Of a DNA stretch of 64,000 nt, positions 27,783 to 35,552 are shown one piece after another. The number at the start of each line of letters is the position of its first letter. Position 1 is the stretch's first letter. Under the pieces are notes generated by a model. It was not told the origin of the DNA. It saw nothing but the letters and a program-made list of their open reading frames with translations, and did no database searches. The translations under genes and the position numbers were made by a program. Where the stretch lies: assembly GCA_900471525.1 (NCBI GenBank), contig UCEZ01000052.1, forward strand, positions 130,437-194,436, given 5' to 3'. The stretch is from Hyphomicrobiales bacterium. Lineage in GTDB: Bacteria; Pseudomonadota; Alphaproteobacteria; Rhizobiales; Rhizobiaceae.

Positions 27783-28831
27783 ACCGCGAGTTCGCGGCGC
27801 TCCTTCTCTGTGACCATGGCCAGATCGAGAACCTTCTGCAGGTCCGCCGCATGGCGGAAACCCGGCTCCGCCGTCTTGCCCGCACGGATCGCGTCGATAA
27901 AGTGCTGGTAGTTCGTCAGCACCGTTCCCGCATCGATATCCTTCCAGATACCCTTTTCGATATCGTCACCGAGGCAGGCCTTGAGTGTCGATCCGTCCGG
28001 CGTGTGGATCACCTCGATTGCACCCTTGTTGCCGTGCATGCGCAGCCGAAGCTCATTGAGATGTCCCGTCGCCCAGCGGCTGGCATGGACCACGCCCATG
28101 GCACCATTGGTGAATTCGGCGGTCATCGTGAAGCTGTCGTTGGCATCGAGATCGTATTCGCCGATCTTGTTGCCCGGTGCCTTGTCAAAGGTCTTCAGCC
28201 GCGCGAAGACGTGATCGATATCGGTCGCCGCGCCATAGCCGGCAAAATCCAGAATATGGATGCCGACATCGCCGAGGACGCCGTTCGAGCCGTGCTTGGT
28301 CGACAGCCGCCAGAGCCATTGCGATTCCGTTGCCCAGTCGCCCCAGGCCTTGGAAACCAGCCAGCTCTGCAGATAGGAAGCCTCGATGTGGCGCACCGTT
28401 CCGATGTCGCCGGCCAGAACCATCTGCCGTGCCTTCTGCACCTCTGCGACATTGCGATAGGTCAGGTTGACCATCGTCACCAGGCCGGATTTTTCTGCAG
28501 CCGTCGCCATCTCGTCTGCCTTGGCATAGTCCTCGGCCAACGGCTTTTCGCAAAGCACGTGCTTGCCGGCTGCCAGAAGCTTCAGTGTCGTCGGATAATG
28601 GATCTTGTCCGGCGTCACATTGGTGACCGCATCGAACTCGCCCCAGGCAATCGCCTCGTCGAGAGATGTAAATGTCCTGGAAATCTCATGGCGCGCGGCA
28701 AATGCCCGCACCCGGACCTGATCGACATCGACCGCCGCGACCAGTTGCACGCCTGCGATGGTGGCAAAGTTCATTGCATGGGTGTTGGCCATGCCGCCGG
28801 TGCCGAGGATGAGAAGGCGAATGGGTTTCAT
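27779..28831 (-). CDS. thuB: ThuB-like Gfo/Idh/MocA dehydrogenase
   Basis: 350 aa NAD-dependent sugar dehydrogenase. Rossmann motif ILGTGGMANTHAMNF, LCEKPLAEDYAKA (about residue 97) and the catalytic region GVLGDVGIHILDFAGYG. In Sinorhizobium thuA and thuB are needed for trehalose use, with recent work pointing to 3-keto-disaccharide chemistry. The ATG at 28831 shares bases with the thuA stop (TGATG). The thuEFGK transporter genes are not in this window. Confidence 0.87.
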   Translation of the reverse strand: MKPIRLLILGTGGMANTHAMNFATIAGVQLVAAVDVDQVRVRAFAARHEISRTFTSLDEAIAWGEFDAVTNVTPDKIHYPTTLKLLAAGKHVLCEKPLAEDYAKADEMATAAEKSGLVTMVNLTYRNVAEVQKARQMVLAGDIGTVRHIEASYLQSWLVSKAWGDWATESQWLWRLSTKHGSNGVLGDVGIHILDFAGYGAATDIDHVFARLKTFDKAPGNKIGEYDLDANDSFTMTAEFTNGAMGVVHASRWATGHLNELRLRMHGNKGAIEVIHTPDGSTLKACLGDDIEKGIWKDIDAGTVLTNYQHFIDAIRAGKTAEPGFRHAADLQKVLDLAMVTEKERRELAV

Positions 28832-29616
28832 CACTTGTACCCCTGCTCGCCGGCCTGATGCAGCTTCGGGCCGCGTTCGACAATCGGCTCCAGCGCCTTC
28901 TCGACGGGCACGTTCGGCGCGTCATGGATGGCGCTGTAGGTGCCCTGCGGGTTGTAGGCCCACTTCACGGAATTGCGCAGCACCCTATGAACATTAGCGT
29001 CATGATAGGTCGGATACGTCTCGTGGCCCGGACGGAAATAAAAGATGTTGCCGGCACCGCGGCGCCAGGTCAGGCCCGAGCGGAACACTTCACCGCCGGC
29101 GAACCAGGAGATGAACACGGTTTCCAGCGGCTCCGGCACGGAGAACTGCTCGCCATACATCTCTTCGTTTTCCAGCACGAAGTTCTCATCGAGCCCTTCG
29201 GCGATCGGGTGGCGCGGATTGATTACCCACAACCGCTCACGTTCGCCGGCCTCGCGCCATTTCAATGCGCAGGGCGTGCCCATCAGCCGTTTGAACGGCT
29301 TGGAGAAATGACCGGAATGCAGGACGATCAGGCCCATGCCTTCCCATACACGCTTGGCGACGCGCTCGACGATCTCGTCCGACACCGCGCCGTGGTCCTT
29401 GTGGCCCCACCAGAGCAACACGTCGGTCTTTGCCAGACGCTCGGCGCTCAGCCCATGTTCCGGCTCCTGCAGCGTCGCCGTCGTAGCCTCGATGCCGGTG
29501 TCAACGTTCAGCGCCGCGGCGATCGTGTTGTGCATGCCGTTCGGATAAATGCTTCTGACGACCTCGTTGGTCTGTTCGTGAATGTTCTCGCCCCACACAA
29601 CTGCCTTGATGGTCAT
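28831..29616 (-). CDS. thuA: ThuA family protein
   Basis: 261 aa ThuA-like domain (class I glutamine amidotransferase-like fold): VVWGENIHEQ, WWGHKDHG, LIVLHSGHFSKPFKRLMG, FYFRPGHETYPTYHD. ThuA acts with ThuB on trehalose and similar disaccharides. Start 29616 follows AAAGGA by 7 nt; eight more codons upstream are possible. A LacI-type palindrome lies about 40 nt upstream. Confidence 0.88.
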   Translation of the reverse strand: MTIKAVVWGENIHEQTNEVVRSIYPNGMHNTIAAALNVDTGIEATTATLQEPEHGLSAERLAKTDVLLWWGHKDHGAVSDEIVERVAKRVWEGMGLIVLHSGHFSKPFKRLMGTPCALKWREAGERERLWVINPRHPIAEGLDENFVLENEEMYGEQFSVPEPLETVFISWFAGGEVFRSGLTWRRGAGNIFYFRPGHETYPTYHDANVHRVLRNSVKWAYNPQGTYSAIHDAPNVPVEKALEPIVERGPKLHQAGEQGYK

Positions 29617-29657
29617 GACCAATCCTTTTCCTCGTCTCATCGATTAGCACTCGATGA

Positions 29658-29677
29658 AATTGAAACCGCTTTCAATT
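29658..29677 (-). promoter_or_regulatory. LacI-type operator upstream of thuA
   Basis: AATTGAAA CCGC TTTCAATT, a perfect 8-bp-arm palindrome with the central CG typical of LacI-family sites, 42 nt before the thuA start. Likely bound by the LacI regulator downstream. Confidence 0.75.
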
Positions 29678-29868
29678 TGAAGCGATAGAATCCGCACAAC
29701 GCTTTTGCAAGCGAAATTCCGGGATATGAAAGTTTCGCCAGCCTGTCCTTGGTGGTGGCGCAAAGGTAGGAATCCCGTATTCCGCGGATGCCCCCTCGCT
29801 GGAAAGCTGGCTGTTTTCCAGCCGACCTGACCTTCGGAGAGACGGACGATGCCGTCTCGCATAAAAAT

Positions 29869-29893
29869 GGAACGTTTCCGATCGGCATACGTT
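29869..29893 (+). promoter_or_regulatory. EcfG-type promoter of the CBS gene
   Basis: GGAAC (29869-29873), 16-nt spacer, CGTT (29890-29893): an exact match to the general-stress sigma factor consensus, 53 nt before the CBS gene start. Confidence 0.8.
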
Positions 29894-29946
29894 CATTCGT
29901 TGATCATCAGCAATTGGCGGGGCACCGCAACTCAAGGGAGATTACC

Positions 29947-30384
29947 ATGAGAGTTAGCAACTGCATGACCAAAAACGTTCAGATTGCCGATCCGGAGCAG
30001 ACATTGCGGGATGCCGCACTGTCAATGGGACGTCTCGATGCCGGCATTCTGCCAGTGGCCGAGAATGATCGTCTGGTCGGCATGATCACCGATCGCGACA
30101 TCGCCATCCGCGGCGTTGCCGAAGGCAAAGGACCCGATGCGAAGATCCGCGATGTGATGAGCACCGAGGTCAGATACTGCTTCGACGATGAAGATGTCGA
30201 CGATGTGCTCCATACCATGGGCGCCCTTCAAGTACGGCGCCTGCCGGTGCTTAATCGTGACAAGCGGCTCGTCGGCATTATCTCGCTCGGCGATATCGCT
30301 ACGAACGGACCGACGACCGAAACGGGCGAGGCACTGAGCGGCATTTCACAGCCCGGCGGCGAGCATTCGCAGACAGCTCACTGA
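29947..30384 (+). CDS. CBS-domain protein, probable stress-regulon member
   Basis: 145 aa made of two CBS domains (about 1-60 and 68-128: VSNCMTKNVQIADPEQTL, PVAENDRLVGMITDRDIAIR; IRDVMSTEV, PVLNRDKRLVGIISLGDIA). Such stand-alone pairs bind adenine nucleotides and may regulate partners. Start 29947 follows GGGAG by 6 nt. The perfect EcfG promoter upstream puts it under general stress control. Confidence 0.9.
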   Translation: MRVSNCMTKNVQIADPEQTLRDAALSMGRLDAGILPVAENDRLVGMITDRDIAIRGVAEGKGPDAKIRDVMSTEVRYCFDDEDVDDVLHTMGALQVRRLPVLNRDKRLVGIISLGDIATNGPTTETGEALSGISQPGGEHSQTAH

Positions 30385-30436
30385 CGACTGCCGGTCGGTG
30401 GTAGCCACAGAGGGGACACCGATTTGTGTTCACAAA

Positions 30437-30468
30437 CCGCGTGGTATGCGCCTACGCGCGCCACGCGG
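30437..30468. repeat. Inverted repeat between converging genes
   Basis: CCGCGTGG (30437-30444) pairs perfectly with CCACGCGG (30461-30468), with a 16-nt loop that can pair further. No T-run, so a terminator role is doubtful. Confidence 0.4.
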
Positions 30469-30478
30469 CGACAGCAGG

Positions 30479-30820
30479 CTAGTGAAACGTGGATTTGGAG
30501 AAGAAGTTGAGCACCACAACTCCGGCGACGATCAATCCAAGTCCCAGAATAGCAGCAAAATCAAGCTTTTGTCCGAAAACGAAATAGCCGACGAGCGAAA
30601 TCAGGACGATGCCGAGCCCGCTCCAGATCGCATAGGCGATCCCGACCGGAATGACCCTCAGCGTATAGGACAGGAAATAGAAGGCGATGGCATAGCAGAC
30701 CACCATGATCACGGTCGGTACCAGTCGGGTAAAATGCTGGGCAGCCTGCATCGCCGAAGTGCCAAGCACCTCGAAGACAATGGCGATCACGAGCACGGCA
30801 TAGAGCATTGCGGGATTCAT
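30479..30820 (-). CDS. SMR-family efflux protein
   Basis: 113 aa small multidrug resistance protein with four membrane segments. The essential acidic residue is E17 (IVFEVLGT), equivalent to E14 of EmrE, and W in YAIWSGLGIVLISLVGY (about 62) matches the family. It may export cationic toxicants, guanidinium or polyamines. Start 30820 follows GGAG by 6 nt and lies 20 nt after the TetR gene, so they form an operon. Confidence 0.9.
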   Translation of the reverse strand: MNPAMLYAVLVIAIVFEVLGTSAMQAAQHFTRLVPTVIMVVCYAIAFYFLSYTLRVIPVGIAYAIWSGLGIVLISLVGYFVFGQKLDFAAILGLGLIVAGVVVLNFFSKSTFH

Positions 30821-30839
30821 CTGGAGCTCCAACGGCCGG

Positions 30840-31400
30840 TTATTGCAGGGAAAGCGCGATGAGGTGAGCCCGCATCGCCTGGCGTGTCGGCTGGTCGACA
30901 TCATGGCTCTTGAGGATATCCGCCAGCCACAATCCATCTGCGGCAAAGCGTGCCAGCAGGCATCCGGCCGAAGAATCCGTTCCGACAAATTCGTCTGCGT
31001 GGTCCGCTACCCACAACCGCCAGCGGGCGCGCAACTGCGGTTCCGAAAGCAGTGCGATGGTCAAAACCTGCCAGCCCTGCGCGTCAGTCTCATCCGTCAT
31101 TGCGAACACGCAGGACAAATAGGCGCGGGTGAAGCGACCGTGGGCAACCGGATCACTGCGCATCTCCTGCTCTATCGTCCGGTCGAGCTTGCCGGTCAGA
31201 TCGTCAAACAGACCATCGAGTAGCGCCATCTTGTTGGGGAAATGATGCAAAAGCCCACCCTTGCTGACACCGGCAGCCTGGGACACGGCATCCAGGGTCA
31301 CCCCGGCAACACCCTGCTCCAGAGACAGGCGCGCGGCGACCTCCAGCAATTGCTGGCGGACGAGTTCGGGCTGCTTGCGGCGATGATGAGCGAGAGACAT
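30840..31400 (-). CDS. TetR-family repressor of the SMR gene
   Basis: 186 aa. N-terminal TetR helix-turn-helix (about residues 15-60, LEVAARLSLEQGVAGVTLDAV, then VSKGGLLHHFPNK) and a ligand domain. Cotranscribed with the SMR efflux gene. The promoter contains a perfect ACCGTC TG GACGGT palindrome between -35 and -10, so it is autoregulated. No ribosome site precedes the ATG and the predicted transcription start nearly coincides with it, so the mRNA may be leaderless. Confidence 0.9.
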   Translation of the reverse strand: MSLAHHRRKQPELVRQQLLEVAARLSLEQGVAGVTLDAVSQAAGVSKGGLLHHFPNKMALLDGLFDDLTGKLDRTIEQEMRSDPVAHGRFTRAYLSCVFAMTDETDAQGWQVLTIALLSEPQLRARWRLWVADHADEFVGTDSSAGCLLARFAADGLWLADILKSHDVDQPTRQAMRAHLIALSLQ

Positions 31401-31405
31401 GCTAC

Positions 31406-31435
31406 AATTAAGATACCGTCTGGACGGTTTGTCAA
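31406..31435 (-). promoter_or_regulatory. TetR/SMR promoter with operator
   Basis: On the minus strand TTGACA (31435-31430), an 18-nt spacer holding ACCGTC TG GACGGT (31428-31415), and TTAATT (31411-31406). Repressor on the palindrome would cover the whole promoter core. Confidence 0.7.
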
Positions 31436-31549
31436 GACAATTTGCACGCCACCGAGAGCGCGATCAATCGCCGCAACCCGTGCAACCCCGCGAAAACGAA
31501 TGGAACGGCAAAGCGCGACACGCTAGAAGTATCAGCGATCAGGGAAACG

Positions 31550-31948
31550 ATGATGACAGACGGCCAGACCGAAACACTTTACAACGCGATCGGCGGCGAC
31601 GACACAGTGCGGGCGCTGACCCACCGTTTCTATGAACTGATGGATACTCTGCCGGAAGCCGCCCGCTGCCGCGCCGTACATCCCGCCGATCTCTCCGGCA
31701 GTGAAGAAAAGTTCTACGAATATCTGACCGGCTGGTTGGGCGGACCGCCGCTTTACATCGACAAGCGCGGTCATCCGAGACTCCGGAGCCGTCATTTCGC
31801 TGCGGCAATCGGTGCGCAGGAACGCGACGAATGGCTGCTCTGCTTCACCCGCGCGCTGGAAGAGACCGTGTCGCATCCACAATTGCGATCGATCATTCTG
31901 GAGCCGGTGACGCGGCTTGCCCATCACATGCAGAACAAGGACGAATAG
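31550..31948 (+). CDS. Group II truncated haemoglobin
   Basis: 132 aa 2-on-2 globin. Visible features: IGGDD...LTHRFYELMD (B helix with Tyr), GPPLYIDKRGHPRLRSRHF (proximal His in the F region, RSRHFAAAIG) and the group II Trp in ERDEWLLCFTRAL. Likely binds O2/NO; a role in nitrosative or oxidative stress is common. Two adjacent ATGs (31550, 31553) follow AGGGA. Sits just before a DUF423-like gene. Confidence 0.88.
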   Translation: MMTDGQTETLYNAIGGDDTVRALTHRFYELMDTLPEAARCRAVHPADLSGSEEKFYEYLTGWLGGPPLYIDKRGHPRLRSRHFAAAIGAQERDEWLLCFTRALEETVSHPQLRSIILEPVTRLAHHMQNKDE

Positions 31949-31950
31949 AC

Positions 31951-32319
31951 ATGCGGAACGGCCAATTGCGCCCGGTTATTCTTTTCATTGCCGGGCTGAT
32001 GGGATTGTTTGGCGTCGTCAGCGCGGCCGCAGCCTCGCACGGGGCCGATCCGCGTCTGCTTGGCGGCGCTTCCGCGATGTGCCTGGCGCACGCCCCTGCA
32101 CTCATCGCACTTTACGCAGCTTGGCCGATGATGCGGACGGCTGCGATCGCAGCACTTCTGCTGTCAGCGGGCACGGCACTGTTCGCTGCCGATCTGACGG
32201 CGCGACATTTCCTCGGCCATGGCCTTTTCCCAATGTCGGCGCCAACCGGAGGCGTAATCATGATGGCCGGCTGGCTGTCGGTTGCCGCCAGCGCATTCTT
32301 TATCCGAAAGGAAATTTAG
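31951..32319 (+). CDS. DUF423-like small membrane protein
   Basis: 122 aa with four hydrophobic segments and the pattern FGVVSAAAASHG at the first segment and FPMSAPTGGVIMMAGWLSVAASAF at the end, as in DUF423 proteins. Starts 2 nt after the haemoglobin stop, so they share a transcript. Function unknown. Confidence 0.78.
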   Translation: MRNGQLRPVILFIAGLMGLFGVVSAAAASHGADPRLLGGASAMCLAHAPALIALYAAWPMMRTAAIAALLLSAGTALFAADLTARHFLGHGLFPMSAPTGGVIMMAGWLSVAASAFFIRKEI

Positions 32320-32699
32320 CCGGCCGCTCCACCGCGCGGAATGCGGCCGAAGCGCAGCAGATTTCCGTGCGGATCATGGATGTAAAACTCTTCCATGTTC
32401 CAGGGCCTCACAGACATTTCGCTCATTCGCTCGACGTTTTTCTCCGTGAACTCGCGATGGAGATCGCCGATACCACCACCGCGCAGATAGACGGACGTTT
32501 TCTCGCACAGGCTGCGATCATCCGTTAGCCAGAAATGCAGCTCCATGTCTTCGCGGCGCAGGATGAGATAATCTTGCTCTTGATAGACCGTGACGTCGAA
32601 GCCCAGTTTGTCGCGGTAGAACGCCAATGTCTCGCCAATATCCAACGACGGTAGGACAGGCAGGACCTCGATACGATTTTCGCCTGAAAGATCGGACAT
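32316..32699 (-). CDS. VOC-family (glyoxalase/bleomycin-resistance type) protein
   Basis: 127 aa single-repeat vicinal-oxygen-chelate domain: VLPSLDIGETLAFYRDKLGF at the start, ELHFWLTDD in the middle and FYIHDPHGNLLRFGRIP at the end. This form resembles antibiotic-binding (Ble-like) dimers rather than a defined enzyme. Its start shares bases with the hmuQ stop, so it is the last gene of the hmuQ operon. Iron control through that operon would be unexpected for a resistance protein. Confidence 0.85.
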   Translation of the reverse strand: MSDLSGENRIEVLPVLPSLDIGETLAFYRDKLGFDVTVYQEQDYLILRREDMELHFWLTDDRSLCEKTSVYLRGGGIGDLHREFTEKNVERMSEMSVRPWNMEEFYIHDPHGNLLRFGRIPRGGAAG

Positions 32700-33013
32700 C
32701 AGGCGCCCTCGACGACGACAAATCCTTCGAATTTCGGCGGGCCAAGATACATCGCCCGGTTATCCGCCGCACTCTTGTGCGCCGCGCGGAAATTCTCCGA
32801 TTTCGTCCAGGCGGAAAAGGCGTCGCGGCTTTCCCAGATCGAACTGGAAACGAACAGCGTAAAGCCTTCGTCGGCAACGGTATCGCTGCGCAGGAGCCGG
32901 AATTCTTTGAAACCGGGAACTTCGGAGAGGCTGGAATCGCGGTTCTTCCAAACATCTTCGAAAGCCGCTTCGTGGCCAATCGCGATCCTGAACCTGTTCA
33001 TGGCGAAATACAT
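32699..33013 (-). CDS. hmuQ: Haem-degrading monooxygenase HmuQ (IsdG-like)
   Basis: 104 aa ABM-fold haem oxygenase. The IsdG catalytic triad is present as N6, W69 and H79 (MYFAMNRF, AFSAWTKSENFRAAH). HmuQ of rhizobia cleaves haem to release iron. Start 33013 chosen (GAGGAT upstream), matching the family length; the frame to 33103 overlaps the previous gene. It belongs to an iron-regulated operon with a DUF2325 gene. Confidence 0.9.
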   Translation of the reverse strand: MYFAMNRFRIAIGHEAAFEDVWKNRDSSLSEVPGFKEFRLLRSDTVADEGFTLFVSSSIWESRDAFSAWTKSENFRAAHKSAADNRAMYLGPPKFEGFVVVEGA

Positions 33014-33023
33014 TACGATATCC

Positions 33024-33293
33024 TCAAGCCCGGTCTTTGACCGGCGCAGCACTGGCGGCACCGGACGGGAACGGCAGGATATTGTCTCTCGGCTCAGGCG
33101 CAAGCCCCAATGCAGCGCGGGCCGGCGGGCGCGATTGCCAAGCCGGAAATTCCGTGACGTTCGGATTGTCTTCGACGATGCGCGCGCGGCGCGACAAAAG
33201 TTCGTAAAGTTCCGGCACCAGCCCGTCGCCGAATTGCGAGGCCAGCTTGTGCAGTCCGATCATCATGAACTGATCGGGACGCTCGTTGCTCAT
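33024..33293 (-). CDS. Unknown small protein of the haem operon
   Basis: 89 aa, starting MSNERPDQF with GGAG 9 nt upstream (33302 also possible). Sequence MMIGLHKLASQFGDGLVPELYELLSRRARIVEDNPNV then a proline-rich tail. No domain recognised. It lies 10 nt before hmuQ and 64 nt after the DUF2325 gene, so it is probably involved in haem or iron handling. Confidence 0.7.
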   Translation of the reverse strand: MSNERPDQFMMIGLHKLASQFGDGLVPELYELLSRRARIVEDNPNVTEFPAWQSRPPARAALGLAPEPRDNILPFPSGAASAAPVKDRA

Positions 33294-33357
33294 TCTTCTC
33301 ATCTCCACAGGAAACAGGCGCCGGAAACCGCGCCCGGACATCGATGCGAGCAGCAGA

Positions 33358-33777
33358 TCAACTGGCGTTGCTGCGGCTCGTCTTCAGGTCCAGGAACGCG
33401 CGCTCCAGGCTCGACTTGCTGCCGTTGCGCAAGGGCACGAAGGCCTTGCCCCACTTCTTGCAGCCGGTCTTTACCCTGAGGCACGCGTCATGGCTGATAC
33501 AGTCGATCGGGCAGAAAACGCAGTCGACGGACGGAAGGATGTTGTCGATGCGGGAAACCGCTTCGCGCAGCCCGCCATCGTGATGGATCAGCTCGGCGCC
33601 ATGGGAGCTGGCGATCTGGCGCAAATGCGCCACCTGGCAATCGCGGCCGCCGACGTAGAGAAAGCTGCGGCCTTCAAGCTTGTTGGTCTGCGCGGCACCG
33701 GAGGAGGAAACGCTCAGCGCCTCGCTCTCCCGTGCCCGCTTCTGCTTCGGCTTCAGCTGGTTCCGTCTGTCGCCCAT
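33358..33777 (-). CDS. DUF2325 protein of the haem operon
   Basis: 139 aa. A basic N-terminus, then the DUF2325 pattern RSFLYVGGRDCQVAHLRQIA ... HHDGGLREAVSRID ... DCVFCPIDCISHDACLRVKTGCKKWGKAFV. Five or six cysteines in the second half could bind metal or haem. A TGA-N9-TCA box 90 nt upstream suggests iron regulation. First gene of the hmuQ operon; role unknown. Confidence 0.85.
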   Translation of the reverse strand: MGDRRNQLKPKQKRARESEALSVSSSGAAQTNKLEGRSFLYVGGRDCQVAHLRQIASSHGAELIHHDGGLREAVSRIDNILPSVDCVFCPIDCISHDACLRVKTGCKKWGKAFVPLRNGSKSSLERAFLDLKTSRSNAS

Positions 33778-33865
33778 GTCGGTCTCCGCTCGTTTCCGGA
33801 ATCGTCCGGCTTTCTGATCGTGCGGGCACCCTATTTAACTTGATAAAAATAGTAAAGTATAAAGA

Positions 33866-33880
33866 TGAATGTTTTTGTCA
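33866..33880 (-). promoter_or_regulatory. Candidate IRO box (RirA type)
   Basis: TGA-ATGTTTTTG-TCA, matching the TGA-N9-TCA iron-responsive operator reported for rhizobial RirA targets, upstream of the DUF2325-hmuQ operon and downstream of tonB. Confidence 0.5.
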
Positions 33881-33940
33881 TGTTTATGAAGACGTCTTTC
33901 GCAACGAGCTTCAGCGACGCCCAGAAAGGCACCGCCGGCA

Positions 33941-34861
33941 TCAGGAACCGAACTGAAGCGGCAAAGTAAAAGGCCAGCTGCTGCGATTTGCTCCCTCGGG
34001 AATTTTCGGAAACGGTTCGGCTTTCCGGACCGCGTTCAATGCCGCCTCGTCGAGTACCGGCGAGCCTGAGCCCCCAACAATCCTAATGCCGCTGACCTCG
34101 CCGCTGGCTGACACGGTAAAGCTGACGGTAACTGTGCCTTTCACACCAGCCCTGTCGGCTGATTTGGGATAACGGAAATGACGTTGGACTTTCGAACGAA
34201 CCTTGCCTTTGTAATTGCTCGCCGCCGCATCCCCAAGCGCTTGGGAGACCTTGCCCTTTTGGCCGGAATTGGAACTCGCAACGGCATTTTGAGCTCCATC
34301 GATCTGGCCTTTATTCGCGGACTCCACCTGCTTGCCCGCATCGCCCGCCTTCTTTTTCACAGGCTTCTTTTGCGGCTTTTCCTTCTCAGGCTTCTTCTTC
34401 GGCTCCGGCTTCTTTTCCGGCTCCGGCTTCACCACCTCCTCCGGTTTTTCCTCCGGAACAACGGTTTCCGCGGGAGCAACGGTGGCAGTAATTTCGGGCT
34501 GCTCGGCCGAAACTGGCGGGATCTCCTCGGCCGGCAATATCACGTCGGCCTCGGTCGGCACGATATCCGTCGGAGTCTCGGACGTGATTTCGGATTGTAC
34601 CGGCGGCACGTCAGCCACTTCGACCGGTTGCGGTTCGACCTCTTCCGGCTGAATTTCCTCCGGTTCGATCGCCTCGTTCGGATCGCCGGCTAGGATCGTT
34701 TCCTCGAAGGCGTTGCCGAGAACCGCGACTTCCATTTCCTCGCCGCCTTCGACCATCGCCACCTCAGGCGGCTTTTCGCCGGGCTCGAAGAGTTTTGTCG
34801 CGCCCGCATGCGCCAGCAGCGAAAGGACGATCGCCCCGGTCCATTTGATCGTATTGTTCAT
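33941..34861 (-). CDS. tonB: TonB energy transducer
   Basis: 306 aa. Single N-terminal membrane helix (residues 8-25), acidic and proline-rich spacer (about 55-170, with KPEPEKKPEPKKKPEKEK) to span the periplasm, and a C-terminal TonB domain (FRYPKSADRAGVKGTVTVSFTV ... GSPVLDEAALNAVRKAEPFP; split). It delivers proton-motive force to outer-membrane receptors for haem and siderophores. 25 nt after a secreted-protein gene, same operon. Start ATG 34861. Confidence 0.93.
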   Translation of the reverse strand: MNNTIKWTGAIVLSLLAHAGATKLFEPGEKPPEVAMVEGGEEMEVAVLGNAFEETILAGDPNEAIEPEEIQPEEVEPQPVEVADVPPVQSEITSETPTDIVPTEADVILPAEEIPPVSAEQPEITATVAPAETVVPEEKPEEVVKPEPEKKPEPKKKPEKEKPQKKPVKKKAGDAGKQVESANKGQIDGAQNAVASSNSGQKGKVSQALGDAAASNYKGKVRSKVQRHFRYPKSADRAGVKGTVTVSFTVSASGEVSGIRIVGGSGSPVLDEAALNAVRKAEPFPKIPEGANRSSWPFTLPLQFGS

Positions 34862-34886
34862 CACAGATACCGATGCGAAACCCGCA

Positions 34887-35324
34887 TCAGCCCTTCAACT
34901 CGACAGATGATTTTGAACCTGTCTTCAGCGCCTTCATGCAGGCGTCCTTGGCAATACCTTCGCCCTCGCAGACGGGAGCATCGTTGATCAAAAGGCTCTT
35001 GACGGCTTCGCATTTCGTTCCCGAAAGGTCGAACTGGCGAACCTTGGTCTTGCCGGCGGGCAGATCCCGGAAGTCGAGAACAGCCATCCGCTCGACCAGC
35101 CCCTTTCCATCGAAAAGCACGAATTCGAAAGAGACCTTGGAAAGCGATTGCGGCAGAGCGTTCCCGGCGACGAACGTCAGCTTGCAGCCCTTTTCCGACG
35201 GTGCAAGATCATTCATTTCGATCGACAGATTGCCGGGCACTCCAGCATCCTGGGCCAACGCCGCCGCACCCGGATGGAAGGCAGCAAGGAGAACCAGGGG
35301 CAACAATCGATCGAACGTCATCAT
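34887..35324 (-). CDS. Secreted protein of unknown role, in operon with tonB
   Basis: 145 aa with a signal peptide (MMTFDRLLPLVLLAAFHPGAAALA). Mature part has cysteines in EKGCKLTF, GTKCEAVKS, APVCEGEG and KDACMKAL, likely disulfide-bonded. First gene of the tonB operon, divergent from hmuP, so probably iron-controlled; its task is not known. Possibly a periplasmic helper for haem or siderophore uptake. Confidence 0.78.
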   Translation of the reverse strand: MMTFDRLLPLVLLAAFHPGAAALAQDAGVPGNLSIEMNDLAPSEKGCKLTFVAGNALPQSLSKVSFEFVLFDGKGLVERMAVLDFRDLPAGKTKVRQFDLSGTKCEAVKSLLINDAPVCEGEGIAKDACMKALKTGSKSSVELKG

Positions 35325-35458
35325 GATCTATCCATTCTCAGAGATTGGTGTCGCGGCTGCGAAGACCAGCCGCATGGAAAGCTGAACCGCAGCTTCGCAT
35401 TTCGTCGCCGCAATTAAACTTGACTGCAAAAATCCTATATTGCGTCCATAATAAAAGA

Positions 35459-35473
35459 TGAGTAATGAAGTCA
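35459..35473. promoter_or_regulatory. Candidate IRO box between tonB operon and hmuP
   Basis: TGA-GTAATGAAG-TCA (TGA-N9-TCA), in the divergent region 35325-35552. It overlaps a TTGACT -35 on the minus strand (35474-35469). RirA is the usual factor; Irr or Fur sites were not recognised. Confidence 0.5.
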
Positions 35474-35552
35474 AGATACTTATCGCAATGACCCGGCCAA
35501 GGAAGGGGAGCAATCCCCCGTTTTCGGCCGCCATGATCAGGACCTGAAGCCT

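Noticed and set aside
31502..31530. GGAAC upstream of the truncated haemoglobin as an EcfG promoter
   Set aside because: No CGTT at 16-17 nt; the bases there read CTAG.
34300..34500. Short repeats in tonB as a possible tandem-repeat array
   Set aside because: They encode the Lys-Pro/Glu-Pro spacer of TonB and are explained by protein composition.
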